Positions 1-6,682 of a stretch of 11,908 nt of DNA are shown here, in pieces. Each line of letters opens with the position of its first letter. Within the stretch, counting starts at the first letter, position 1. The notes beneath the pieces were generated by a model. The model had not been told where the DNA came from and made no database searches. It worked only from the letters and a program-made list of their open reading frames with translations. The position numbers and the translations under genes are program-made. The DNA is from Pseudomonadota bacterium (lineage in GTDB: Bacteria > Pseudomonadota > Alphaproteobacteria > Rhizobiales > Hyphomicrobiaceae), in NCBI GenBank assembly GCA_021812845.1, contig JAKAML010000013.1, forward strand, positions 1 to 11,908, given 5' to 3'.

Positions 1-44
1 TCAACTTGCACCCGGAAACAGCACGAATGAGCAGGTGACCACCG

Positions 45-191
45 ATGCCGAGCCTATTCCGGTTTCTGTTCGTCGTCGCGACCCTCGGCGCACTCGTCTA
101 CGGGGGTCTCTATGTGCTCGCCGTCCACTTCGAGCCCGAGCAGCGGGAGGTGGCGAAGCCCCTCCCCGGCGTCAAGATCCGGAAACAATGA
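45..191 (+). CDS. 48-residue single-pass membrane micro-protein
   Basis: A short open frame starts at ATG 45 and stops at TGA 189-191. A purine-rich GCAGGTG lies about 7 bases before the ATG. The product starts MPSLFRFLFVVATLGALVYG and has one hydrophobic segment at about residues 4-27. A short charged tail follows (EPEQREVAKPLPGVKIRKQ), so the likely topology is one inner-membrane helix with a small soluble C-terminus. The stop overlaps the next gene's ATG (ATGA, 188-191), which argues strongly that both are genuine and translationally coupled. I recall similar tiny membrane proteins upstream of xerD in related alphaproteobacteria, sometimes mislabelled as histidine kinases. There is no kinase domain here. 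Function is unknown. Confidence 0.72.
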   Translation: MPSLFRFLFVVATLGALVYGGLYVLAVHFEPEQREVAKPLPGVKIRKQ

Positions 192-2203
192 GACCGAACC
201 GACGTCCCCCTGCCCACACCTCGGCCGCGCCCCCGCCGCTCGGCCCCTCTACCGCCCGTCTTCGCCGCGCCCTGGTTCTCGCCCTGATCATGGCGACCGT
301 GTCGCCGGGGCCGGCCACGGCGCAGGAGTGGGTGCCGTTTCCCGAGCCCGAGCGCCCGCGGACCCAGCGCGGCGCTCCTGCGACGGCGGCCGCGGATCAG
401 CGCCCGCTGCTGGCGCCGATGGACGGCCGGCCAGGGAGTGACGGCGGCCACCGCGGCCAGGGCCATCCGGCCGGTCCGGAGACGTCCCGCGCCCTGCCCG
501 AGAGGCTCGTCCGCGAGCCGTTGCCGCCGCTCGACGAAGCCTCGCGCGGCGTCGAGCGGACCGACCTCGCGCCGCCGTCGGCCGCCGACGGGACGATCAT
601 GGGAGCCACCGCGGCCACGAGCACCACGGCCGCCGACGGCCCCGCACTCCCGCACGACGTGTGGCGCGGGCTCGACGAGGCCCGGATCGAGGCACTGTTC
701 GCCGCGCTCGAGATCCCACCGCGTTCACCCGCATTGGCCAACCTCTGGCGGCGGCTCGTCACAGCGGAGGCCACGCCGCCCGAAGGCCGTGACGGCGCGC
801 GTTTCGCGGCGCTGCGGGTCGAGGCGCTGACGCGCTCGGGGCTCCTGACCGAGGCCGGCGAGGTCGTGGCGCAGATGCCCGGCGGGCGCGCCGCCGGCGA
901 GGCCGACGCCCTCGCCGCCCTGTTGACGGCACGCAACGAGATCGCGCTCGGCCGGCGCGATACGGCCTGCGAGGCTGTGCGCTCGGCGCCACAGGCCGCC
1001 GGCATCCCCGGCCCCCTGAAGGCCGACGCGATCCTGATCAGCGGCTACTGCGCGATCACCGGAGGTAATCCCGCGGCGGCGGGGCTGACCGCGGATCTCG
1101 CCCGCGAGCACGGGGTCGGACCCGGCGCCGCCCTGGCCGCCCTCGACGCCCTGGCGATCGGCGGCAAGCCCGACCTCGGGTCCGTCAGGTCCATATCCCC
1201 CCTCGAATACCGGCTGCTCGGACTCGCCGGAGCCGCCGGGTCGATGGAGGTCGTCCACAAGGGAACGCCGGCCACGCTGGCCGGCATCCTTCGCGATGCC
1301 GACGCCGCGCCGGGGCTGCGCGCCGCCGCTGCCGAAGCCGCCGTGCGTCTCAATGCCGTTCCCGCCTCGGAGCTCGCGGAGCTGTACCGCTCGCTCGCGG
1401 CAGCGCCTGCCGCAACGGCCGACCCGCAGACCGCGACGCGCGCTCGCGCGAGCGCGTTCGTCGCGGCCGAGGGCGAGCGCACGCCGCTCAAGAAGGTGCG
1501 CCTGATCCGCGCGTTCCTCGACGACGCGCGTCGCGAGGGGCTCTACTTCCCCGCCCTCGAGATCATGGCCGGTCCGGCTGCCGCGGTGCCGGTGGTGGCG
1601 GAGGTCGGCTGGTTCGCCGAGACCGCGATCGAGGTCGCGCTCGCCGCCGGACAGTACGAACGGGCGCGCGAATGGGCGCGGCTCGCCGCGACGCTCGACC
1701 GCGATCCGGCCCTTCCGGTCACGGGTGGCGGAATGACGGGAGACGTCGGCCCGCTCGGTCACTGGCTGGCCCTCGCCGACATCGCCGATCCGAAGCTCCT
1801 CGGGCCGCGCGGCGCGAGCCTCGCCTCGGTCGAGGCGCTGGCGCTGAAGGGCCGTTTCGCACCCGATCTGCTACACCGTCTGGCGACGGTGCTCGACGCG
1901 CTCGACACCAACGTCCCGATCCCGCTGTGGGAGGCGGCGAGCCGAACGCCGCAGCCCGCCGGCGGTCATCTGCCGGAAACCGGGATCCTGAGCGAACTGC
2001 TCGACGCATCGAAAAGGAAGGAGCTCGGCCGGACCGTGCTCGTCGCCATGCTGGCCCTGGGGCCGACGGGGGCCGAGGGAGCGCACATGATCGCCCTCGG
2101 CGACGCGATCCGCGCGCTGAAGCGGGCGGGGCTCGCGGCGGACGCCCGGCGGCTCGGGCTCGAGGCGCTGTTCGCGGCCTGGCCGCGCTCGGCCGCGCTG
2201 TGA
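188..2203 (+). CDS. Exported Ala-rich alpha-helical protein of unknown function (671 aa)
   Basis: The open frame continues upstream to about 35. ATG 188 is the preferred start because it overlaps the micro-protein stop (ATGA) and gives a Sec-type signal: arginines at residues 24-27, a hydrophobic core at about 28-38, and an ATA|Q cleavage site after residue 45. The mature protein has a Pro/Gly/Ala-rich low-complexity linker to about residue 150. After that it is almost entirely predicted helix rich in Ala, Leu, Arg and Glu, in a pattern that resembles TPR-like helical hairpins. I see no catalytic motif and no transmembrane segment after the signal. Such Ala-rich proteins are sometimes misnamed antifreeze proteins. 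It probably resides in the periplasm. The stop overlaps the xerD GTG, so expression is likely coupled to xerD although the two products would work in different compartments. Confidence 0.8.
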   Translation: MRPNRRPPAHTSAAPPPLGPSTARLRRALVLALIMATVSPGPATAQEWVPFPEPERPRTQRGAPATAAADQRPLLAPMDGRPGSDGGHRGQGHPAGPETSRALPERLVREPLPPLDEASRGVERTDLAPPSAADGTIMGATAATSTTAADGPALPHDVWRGLDEARIEALFAALEIPPRSPALANLWRRLVTAEATPPEGRDGARFAALRVEALTRSGLLTEAGEVVAQMPGGRAAGEADALAALLTARNEIALGRRDTACEAVRSAPQAAGIPGPLKADAILISGYCAITGGNPAAAGLTADLAREHGVGPGAALAALDALAIGGKPDLGSVRSISPLEYRLLGLAGAAGSMEVVHKGTPATLAGILRDADAAPGLRAAAAEAAVRLNAVPASELAELYRSLAAAPAATADPQTATRARASAFVAAEGERTPLKKVRLIRAFLDDARREGLYFPALEIMAGPAAAVPVVAEVGWFAETAIEVALAAGQYERAREWARLAATLDRDPALPVTGGGMTGDVGPLGHWLALADIADPKLLGPRGASLASVEALALKGRFAPDLLHRLATVLDALDTNVPIPLWEAASRTPQPAGGHLPETGILSELLDASKRKELGRTVLVAMLALGPTGAEGAHMIALGDAIRALKRAGLAADARRLGLEALFAAWPRSAAL

Positions 2204-3180
2204 TCGGCGGTGCCGAGACAGGCGCAGCGGCGGCGGATGCCGGCGGCGGCGACCCTGTCGCGCAGTTCCTGGAAATGCTGGCGGCCGAGCGGGGGGCGGC
2301 GCGCAATACGCTCGACGCCTACCGGCGCGACCTCGATGATTTCCGCGCCCACATCGGTCGCGGCGGCGTCACGATCGAGAGGGCGCGGCGCGAGGACATC
2401 GCGCGCTATCTCGCAAGCCGCGCCGCCGCCGGACTGGCGCCGGCGTCGCGCGCGCGGCGGCTCGCCGCGATCCGTCAGCTCTACCGCTTCCTGACCGCGG
2501 AGGGTGTCGTCGGCGAGGATCCGGCGTTCGGACTGTCGGGGCCGAAGAAGGCGCGCACGCTGCCGCGCACGCTGACGGTGGCCGAGGTCGATCGCCTGAT
2601 CGCGGAGGCCTGGGCGCGCGCCGACCGCGCCACAGGTCCGGACCGGGTGCGGGCGCTGCGGCTCCATTGTCTGATCGAGCTCATCTACGCGACGGGGATG
2701 CGCGTGTCGGAGCTCGTGTCGCTGCCGCGCTCCGTTCTCGACGGCGACGACCGGATGCTGACCGTCCGCGGCAAGGGCGGCCGCGAGCGGCTGGTACCGC
2801 TCAATGCGGCGGCGCGCGCCGCCATCGACCGCTTCCTGGCACCGGACGCCGCGCCTGACGGCACGCCCACTCCGGTCGCGATCCGCTCCAAATGGCTGTT
2901 TCCGGCCAAGAGCGAGACCGGGCACCTGACGCGGCAGAGCTTCGCCCTCGATCTCAAGGACGTCGCGGAGGGCGCCGGCCTCGATCCGGAGCGCGTCAGC
3001 CCGCACGTCCTGCGCCATGCGTTCGCGAGCCACCTGCTCGACCGCGGCGCGGATCTGCGCGCGGTCCAGCAGCTGCTCGGACATGCCGACATCTCGACGA
3101 CCGAGATCTATACTCACGTCCTCGAGGAGCGCCTGAAGCGGATCGTCGAAGAGCATCATCCGCTGGCGCGGCCGCGCTAG
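2200..3180 (+). CDS. xerD: Site-specific tyrosine recombinase XerD
   Basis: This 326-residue tyrosine recombinase works, by family knowledge, with XerC and FtsK at dif to resolve chromosome dimers. The start is GTG 2200, which overlaps the previous stop (GTGA, 2200-2203). No clear ribosome site is visible, so coupled initiation is likely, and no other in-frame start keeps the N-terminal domain. Residues 18-105 form the SAM-like core-binding domain (FLEMLAAERGAARNTLDAYR). Residues about 120-320 form the catalytic domain. The full catalytic set is visible: Arg168 in ATGMRVSEL, Lys192 in GKGGRERL, His269 and Arg272 in HVLRH, His295 in LGHADIS, and the nucleophile Tyr304 in TTEIYTHV. Length and motifs fit Xer rather than phage integrases. 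XerD is preferred over XerC from overall resemblance and the accA neighbourhood. No dif-like site was seen in the window. Confidence 0.92.
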   Translation: MIGGAETGAAAADAGGGDPVAQFLEMLAAERGAARNTLDAYRRDLDDFRAHIGRGGVTIERARREDIARYLASRAAAGLAPASRARRLAAIRQLYRFLTAEGVVGEDPAFGLSGPKKARTLPRTLTVAEVDRLIAEAWARADRATGPDRVRALRLHCLIELIYATGMRVSELVSLPRSVLDGDDRMLTVRGKGGRERLVPLNAAARAAIDRFLAPDAAPDGTPTPVAIRSKWLFPAKSETGHLTRQSFALDLKDVAEGAGLDPERVSPHVLRHAFASHLLDRGADLRAVQQLLGHADISTTEIYTHVLEERLKRIVEEHHPLARPR

Positions 3181-3232
3181 GCGGGGCGACGACCAGCGCC
3201 TGAACTTTGTTCATCTCGCCTCGAAGGGCGGC

Positions 3233-3261
3233 TTGACAGGGCCGGCGAGGGGGGCGAATGT
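3233..3261 (+). promoter_or_regulatory. Candidate sigma-70-type promoter for accA
   Basis: A perfect -35 hexamer TTGACA lies at 3233-3238. After a 17-base spacer comes a weak -10 (GAATGT, 3256-3261) that keeps only the second-position A and last T. It lies in the 194-base gap between xerD and accA, at the right distance to give a leader of about 100 bases before GTG 3375. Weak -10 elements are common in GC-rich alphaproteobacteria, but this is a sequence match only. Confidence 0.35.
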
Positions 3262-3374
3262 CCCGCCGAATTTCAAGAAATCCCGATCCCGGCGACGGTC
3301 CCGCCGACCGGTCGCCCGAAGGGCGTGCCGCCGGCCGTCGACCGGGAGCGCCGGGACCAGACGAGAGACCCGAC

Positions 3375-4346
3375 GTGGACCGCACACCGAGCCCCCGCAC
3401 CTATCTGGACTTCGAGAAGCCGGTCGCGGAGCTCGAGAGCAAGGTCGCGGAGCTGCGCGCGCTCGAGGACGACGACAGCGCGGTGTCGATCACCGAGGAG
3501 ATCAAGAAGCTCGAGCAGAAGGCAGAGCAGGCGCTGGTCGACATCTACGCCAAGCTGACGCCGTGGCAGAAGGCCATGGTGGCGCGGCACCAGGACCGGG
3601 CGCACGCGCTCGACTACATCGGCGCGCTGATCGACGACTTCACGCCGCTTGCCGGCGACCGCTACTACGCCGAGGACGCAGCCCTCGTCGGCGGCCTCGG
3701 CAAGTTCCGCGGCCGCGCGGTGATGGTGATCGGCAACGAGAAGGGGTCGGATACCGAGAGCCGGCTCAAGCACAACTTCGGCATGGCCATGCCCGAGGGC
3801 TACCGCAAGGCGGTGCGGCTGATGGAGATGGCCGACAAGTTCTCGCTGCCGGTCATCACGCTGGTCGATACCGCGGGCGCCTATCCCGGCATCGGCGCCG
3901 AGGAGCGCGGCCAGGCCGAGGCAATCGCCCGCTCGACCGCTTGCTGCCTCAGGCTCGGGGTGCCGATGATCTCGGTCATCATCGGCGAGGGCGGCTCCGG
4001 CGGCGCGGTGGCGATCGCCAGCGCCAACCGCATCCTGATGCTCGAGCACGCGATCTACTCGGTGATCTCGCCCGAGGGCGCGGCATCCATCATCTGGCGC
4101 GACAGCGCCAAGAAGGAGGAGGCGGCGACGGCGATGAAGATCACCGCGCAGGATCTGATCGGCCTCGGGGTCATCGACACCATCGTCACCGAGCCGGTCG
4201 GCGGGGCGCACCGCGACCGCGCGCGGGTGATCCAGGCCACGGGCGACGCCATCGCCAAGGCGCTGGCGGAATTCGACGGCAAATCCCCGGACGAGATCCG
4301 AGCCCAGCGCCACGAGCGCTTCCTGAAGATCGGCCGCGGGCTCTGA
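3375..4346 (+). CDS. accA: Acetyl-CoA carboxylase carboxyltransferase subunit alpha
   Basis: AccA pairs with AccD to move the carboxyl group from carboxybiotin (on AccB) to acetyl-CoA, giving malonyl-CoA for fatty acid synthesis in the cytoplasm. Residues about 1-50 form the helical N-terminus (RTYLDFEKPVAELESKVAEL). The crotonase-like carboxyltransferase core follows, with GDRYYAEDAALVGGLGKFRG, NFGMAMPEGYRKA, DTAGAYPG at 165-172, GEGGSGGAVAIAS with GGSGG at 206-210, and YSVISPEGAASIIWRD. GTG 3375 gives 323 residues, close to the family norm of about 320, with GAGAG 8 bases upstream. An in-frame ATG at 3258 would add 39 Pro/Gly/Arg-rich residues and lies inside the candidate promoter, so it is not preferred. 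AccD is not in the window. The stop is TGA 4344-4346. Confidence 0.95.
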   Translation: MDRTPSPRTYLDFEKPVAELESKVAELRALEDDDSAVSITEEIKKLEQKAEQALVDIYAKLTPWQKAMVARHQDRAHALDYIGALIDDFTPLAGDRYYAEDAALVGGLGKFRGRAVMVIGNEKGSDTESRLKHNFGMAMPEGYRKAVRLMEMADKFSLPVITLVDTAGAYPGIGAEERGQAEAIARSTACCLRLGVPMISVIIGEGGSGGAVAIASANRILMLEHAIYSVISPEGAASIIWRDSAKKEEAATAMKITAQDLIGLGVIDTIVTEPVGGAHRDRARVIQATGDAIAKALAEFDGKSPDEIRAQRHERFLKIGRGL

Positions 4347-4373
4347 GAGCCGCCGTCCGCCGGCGGCCGGCCA

Positions 4374-4394
4374 CCGGGCGCTCGGACCGCCCGG
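4374..4394 (+). terminator. Candidate hairpin terminator after accA
   Basis: A perfect 7-bp inverted repeat, CCGGGCG (4374-4380) and CGCCCGG (4388-4394), encloses a 7-base loop 27 bases past the accA stop. No U-tract follows, so it is at best a weak or factor-assisted terminator. Chance GC-rich pairing is also possible. Confidence 0.3.
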
Positions 4395-4440
4395 AGCACA
4401 ACGCCGCCCTCCCGATGCCCCAATCGGCGTTTACCCAGGG

Positions 4441-4469
4441 TTGACAGCCCTCTCAGGAGAGCTAGTGAT
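4441..4469 (+). promoter_or_regulatory. Candidate promoter for the first YafK-like gene
   Basis: A perfect -35 TTGACA at 4441-4446 is followed by a 17-base spacer and AGTGAT at 4464-4469, which matches TATAAT at positions 3, 5 and 6. The stretch 4441-4500 is clearly more AT-rich than the surrounding DNA, as expected for a promoter. Transcription would start near 4476, about 70 bases before ATG 4549, and could serve the tandem yafK-like genes. Confidence 0.42.
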
Positions 4470-4488
4470 ATCAGCAGCTTGTTTCGCG

Positions 4489-4504
4489 TTAACGATTCGT
4501 TGAC
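4489..4504 (+). promoter_or_regulatory. Candidate CtrA-binding box
   Basis: The sequence TTAACGATTCGTTGAC reads TTAA-N7-TTGAC, one mismatch from the CtrA consensus TTAA-N7-TTAAC of alphaproteobacteria. It lies 45 bases before the start of the first YafK-like gene. It is just downstream of the start site predicted from the 4441 promoter, where binding would repress. Alternatively it could activate a second promoter starting near 4530. TTAA is rare in this GC-rich window, which raises its weight a little. Confidence 0.35.
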
Positions 4505-4548
4505 CGAGACGGTCGGATGGTGATCGTCGTGTGCCAGGGGCACGGTGT

Positions 4549-5538
4549 ATGGGGTTGATCATCCTGGGGCGGAAGAAAGTGCCGAATCGACATGGGCTCG
4601 CGGCCCTCGCCGCGGTCGCGACGCTGTGCGCGCTGGCGGCGTGCTCGAATGCGCCGTCGATACCGCCGGCCGAGCAGCCGCTCTCCAAGCAATCGCTGAT
4701 GCTGCTCGGCAAGAAGGGCATCGAGCCCGGCGCGCCGATGTTCGTGCGCATCTTCAAGGAGGAATCCGAGCTCGAGGTATGGAAGCAGCGCGACGACGGG
4801 CGCTTCTACCACTTCAAGACCTACCCGATCTGCAACTGGTCGGGCGATCTCGGGCCGAAGCAGCAGCAGGGCGACAAGCAGGCGCCCGAAGGGTTCTATA
4901 CCGTTACCGCCCACCAGATGAACCCGAGCTCGCAGTTCTATCTCGCCTTCAACCTCGGCTATCCGAACGCCTACGACCGTGCACACGGCCGCACCGGCGA
5001 TTTCCTGATGGTGCACGGCAAGTGCAAGTCGGCCGGCTGCTACGCCATGACCGACGCACTGATCGAGGAAATCTACGCGCTGGCGCGCGAGAGCTTCAAG
5101 GGCGGGCAGACCGCGATCGAGGTCCACGCCTTCCCCTACCGCATGACCGCGCAGAACATGGAGCGCCACAAGAAGCACAAATGGGCCGCGTTCTGGTCGA
5201 CGCTGAAGCAGGGCTACGACCACTTCGAGCAGCACCGCCTGCCGCCGACGGTCGCGGTGTGCGAGCGGCGCTACGTCGTCAACGTGTCGATGCCCAAATC
5301 GCGGCCCGATCCGATGGGCTACTGCCCGCAATTCGAGCGTCCCTCGTTCGAGCCGTTCGTGCCGAAGCCGGGCGAGCAGCAGATCGCCGAGGAGCGGATC
5401 ACCGTGCCCGGCCCCAAGACGCGCACACTCGCCGCGGCCCCCGGCCCGGGAGGCTTGCTGTCGGGGCTGACCGGCGGCGGCGGACTGCTTCCTGCGTCGC
5501 AGGACGGCCAGGGCGCCGTGCTCGGCTTCACGCAGTAG
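4549..5538 (+). CDS. YafK/DpaA-like YkuD-domain lipoprotein (paralogue 1)
   Basis: This 329-residue protein has a lipoprotein signal with lipobox LAAC. Cys32 would be lipidated and followed by Ser, so outer-membrane sorting is expected. The YkuD-type domain spans about residues 60-245, with MFVRIFKEESELEVW, YPICNWSG, LGPKQQQGDKQAPEGFYTVT and the active site VHGKCKSAGCYAMTD (His156, catalytic Cys164). Known YkuD enzymes form or break bonds to meso-diaminopimelate in peptidoglycan, and E. coli YafK/DpaA releases Braun lipoprotein. Here the residue after the active-site Cys is Tyr, and His lies only 8 residues before Cys, which marks the YafK branch. The C-terminus ends in a Gly-rich tail. ATG 4549 has AGGGG 8 bases upstream. 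GTG 4579 is an alternative and would give a more usual 22-residue lipoprotein signal. It heads three tandem paralogues. The substrate is unknown. Confidence 0.88.
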   Translation: MGLIILGRKKVPNRHGLAALAAVATLCALAACSNAPSIPPAEQPLSKQSLMLLGKKGIEPGAPMFVRIFKEESELEVWKQRDDGRFYHFKTYPICNWSGDLGPKQQQGDKQAPEGFYTVTAHQMNPSSQFYLAFNLGYPNAYDRAHGRTGDFLMVHGKCKSAGCYAMTDALIEEIYALARESFKGGQTAIEVHAFPYRMTAQNMERHKKHKWAAFWSTLKQGYDHFEQHRLPPTVAVCERRYVVNVSMPKSRPDPMGYCPQFERPSFEPFVPKPGEQQIAEERITVPGPKTRTLAAAPGPGGLLSGLTGGGGLLPASQDGQGAVLGFTQ

Positions 5539-5625
5539 CCGCCGCGCGCACGACCACATCGCCGACAAGATCCCGCGCCTCGCTCGCGCCGCGGCGCGGC
5601 GACGGTGCCCGGCCGGGGAGGGACG

Positions 5626-6486
5626 ATGCGGTCGCAAAGCAAGCTCAGCAGACTGGGGCTGGTCGCGCTCGCCATGGTCGCCGCCGTGGCGGCCTTCGCG
5701 CTCTATTTCTCCGGGCGTGACCCGTTCGCGATCGACCACGAGCGCCGGGTGCGCCGGCTGCTCGCGGCGGCCGGCCTGCCGCTGCCGGGCACGCCCGATC
5801 TCGCGGCCCTCGACGAGCGACTCGCGGCGGAGCGGCTTTCGCCCGGCGCGCCGATGATGATCCGCATCTTCAAGGCCGAGTTCGAGCTCGAGCTGTGGAT
5901 GCTGCGCGACGGCCGGTTCGTGCGCTTCGCCAGCTATCCGATCTGCCGCTGGTCGGGCCGCCTCGGCCCCAAGCTCGCCGAGGGCGACCGGCAGGCGCCG
6001 GAAGGCTTCTACGCGGTCGACGCCAAGGCGCTCAATCCCCACAGCCGCTGGCACCGGTCGTTCGACATCGGCTTCCCGAACGCCTTCGACCGCGCCCACG
6101 GCCGCACCGGAACGTTCCTCATGGTCCACGGCGGCTGCGGATCGATCGGCTGCTATGCGATGACGGATGCCGTGATCGACGAGGTGTGGCGGCTGGTGAC
6201 GGCCGCGCTCGCCAAGGGGCAGGCGCGCATTCCGGTGCACATCTTTCCGTTCAGGATGACGGGCGAGACGATGGAGCGGCACACCGACCACCCCTGGTAC
6301 GGCTTCTGGCGCGACCTCAAGACCGGGCACGATCATTTCGAGGCGCGGCTGTTGCCGCCGCGCGTCACCGTCTGCGGCGGCCGCTACCGGTTCATAACCG
6401 CCGCTTCGCAGCGCGACTGGACATCGGCGATCGTCGCGAATTGCCCGCCCGGCGGGGATGCGGCGCGTGCGGACGGCGGTGCATGA
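5626..6486 (+). CDS. YafK/DpaA-like YkuD-domain protein, membrane-anchored (paralogue 2)
   Basis: This 286-residue paralogue starts at ATG 5626 behind a strong GGGGAGGG ribosome site at 5615-5622; an upstream in-frame GTG at 5605 is less likely. The N-terminus has positive residues, then one hydrophobic segment at about 10-29 (LGLVALAMVAAVAAFALYF). There is no lipobox and no good cleavage site, so it is probably an inner-membrane signal anchor with a periplasmic domain. A short LPLPGTPDLAALDERL segment is shared with paralogue 3 but not paralogue 1. The YkuD-type core has MMIRIFKAEFELELW, YPICRWSGRLGPK, APEGFYAVD, FPNAFDRAHGRTG and VHGGCGSIGCYAMTD (His168, catalytic Cys176). It ends soon after VTVCGGRYRF, so it is the shortest of the three. 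The 87-base gap after paralogue 1 has no clear promoter, so co-transcription is likely. The reaction (hydrolase or transpeptidase) is not decidable here. Confidence 0.88.
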   Translation: MRSQSKLSRLGLVALAMVAAVAAFALYFSGRDPFAIDHERRVRRLLAAAGLPLPGTPDLAALDERLAAERLSPGAPMMIRIFKAEFELELWMLRDGRFVRFASYPICRWSGRLGPKLAEGDRQAPEGFYAVDAKALNPHSRWHRSFDIGFPNAFDRAHGRTGTFLMVHGGCGSIGCYAMTDAVIDEVWRLVTAALAKGQARIPVHIFPFRMTGETMERHTDHPWYGFWRDLKTGHDHFEARLLPPRVTVCGGRYRFITAASQRDWTSAIVANCPPGGDAARADGGA

Positions 6487-6569
6487 TCCCCGCCTCACCG
6501 CCGCCATACGGACCCGTTTACCCTGGCCCGGGCGCGGTGGAAGGGCCGGGGACAACGCCGCCTCCGCGC

Positions 6570-6598
6570 TCGGACTCGACGGCGCTCCCTGGTATGGT
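6570..6598 (+). promoter_or_regulatory. Weak candidate promoter for paralogue 3
   Basis: TATGGT at 6593-6598 matches TATAAT at four of six positions. The -35 region 17 bases upstream (TCGGAC, 6570-6575) is poor. Initiation near 6605 would leave a leader of about 78 bases before ATG 6683. The match is weak and paralogue 3 may simply be read through from paralogue 2. Confidence 0.2.
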
Positions 6599-6682
6599 AA
6601 GAGCATAGGGATGCAAGCGGAGGATCGAGCCACGTTGCGCCCTCAGCCCGAGCCGTCGAAGCGTCCGGAGATCCGACCGCGC

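Noticed and set aside
1..44. Possible tail of an upstream gene or a divergent start
   Set aside because: Stops occur in two + frames and the stretch is too short to show any family. Nothing can be assigned.
725..1762. A 345-codon - strand frame inside the 671-residue exported protein
   Set aside because: The + strand frame has a signal peptide and stop/start overlaps on both sides. The antisense product is low complexity with no signal or domain.
5585..5598. A 14-base perfect palindrome CGCGCCGCGGCGCG between paralogues 1 and 2
   Set aside because: It is pure G/C in a very GC-rich gap, with no loop or U-tract. Chance occurrence is likely and I see no terminator or operator form.
4489..6633. 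A 714-codon open frame on the - strand across YafK-like paralogues 1 and 2
   Set aside because: It mirrors the codon pattern of the + strand genes, is rich in Arg, Ala and Glu, and has no motif. The + strand frames carry catalytic motifs and signals.
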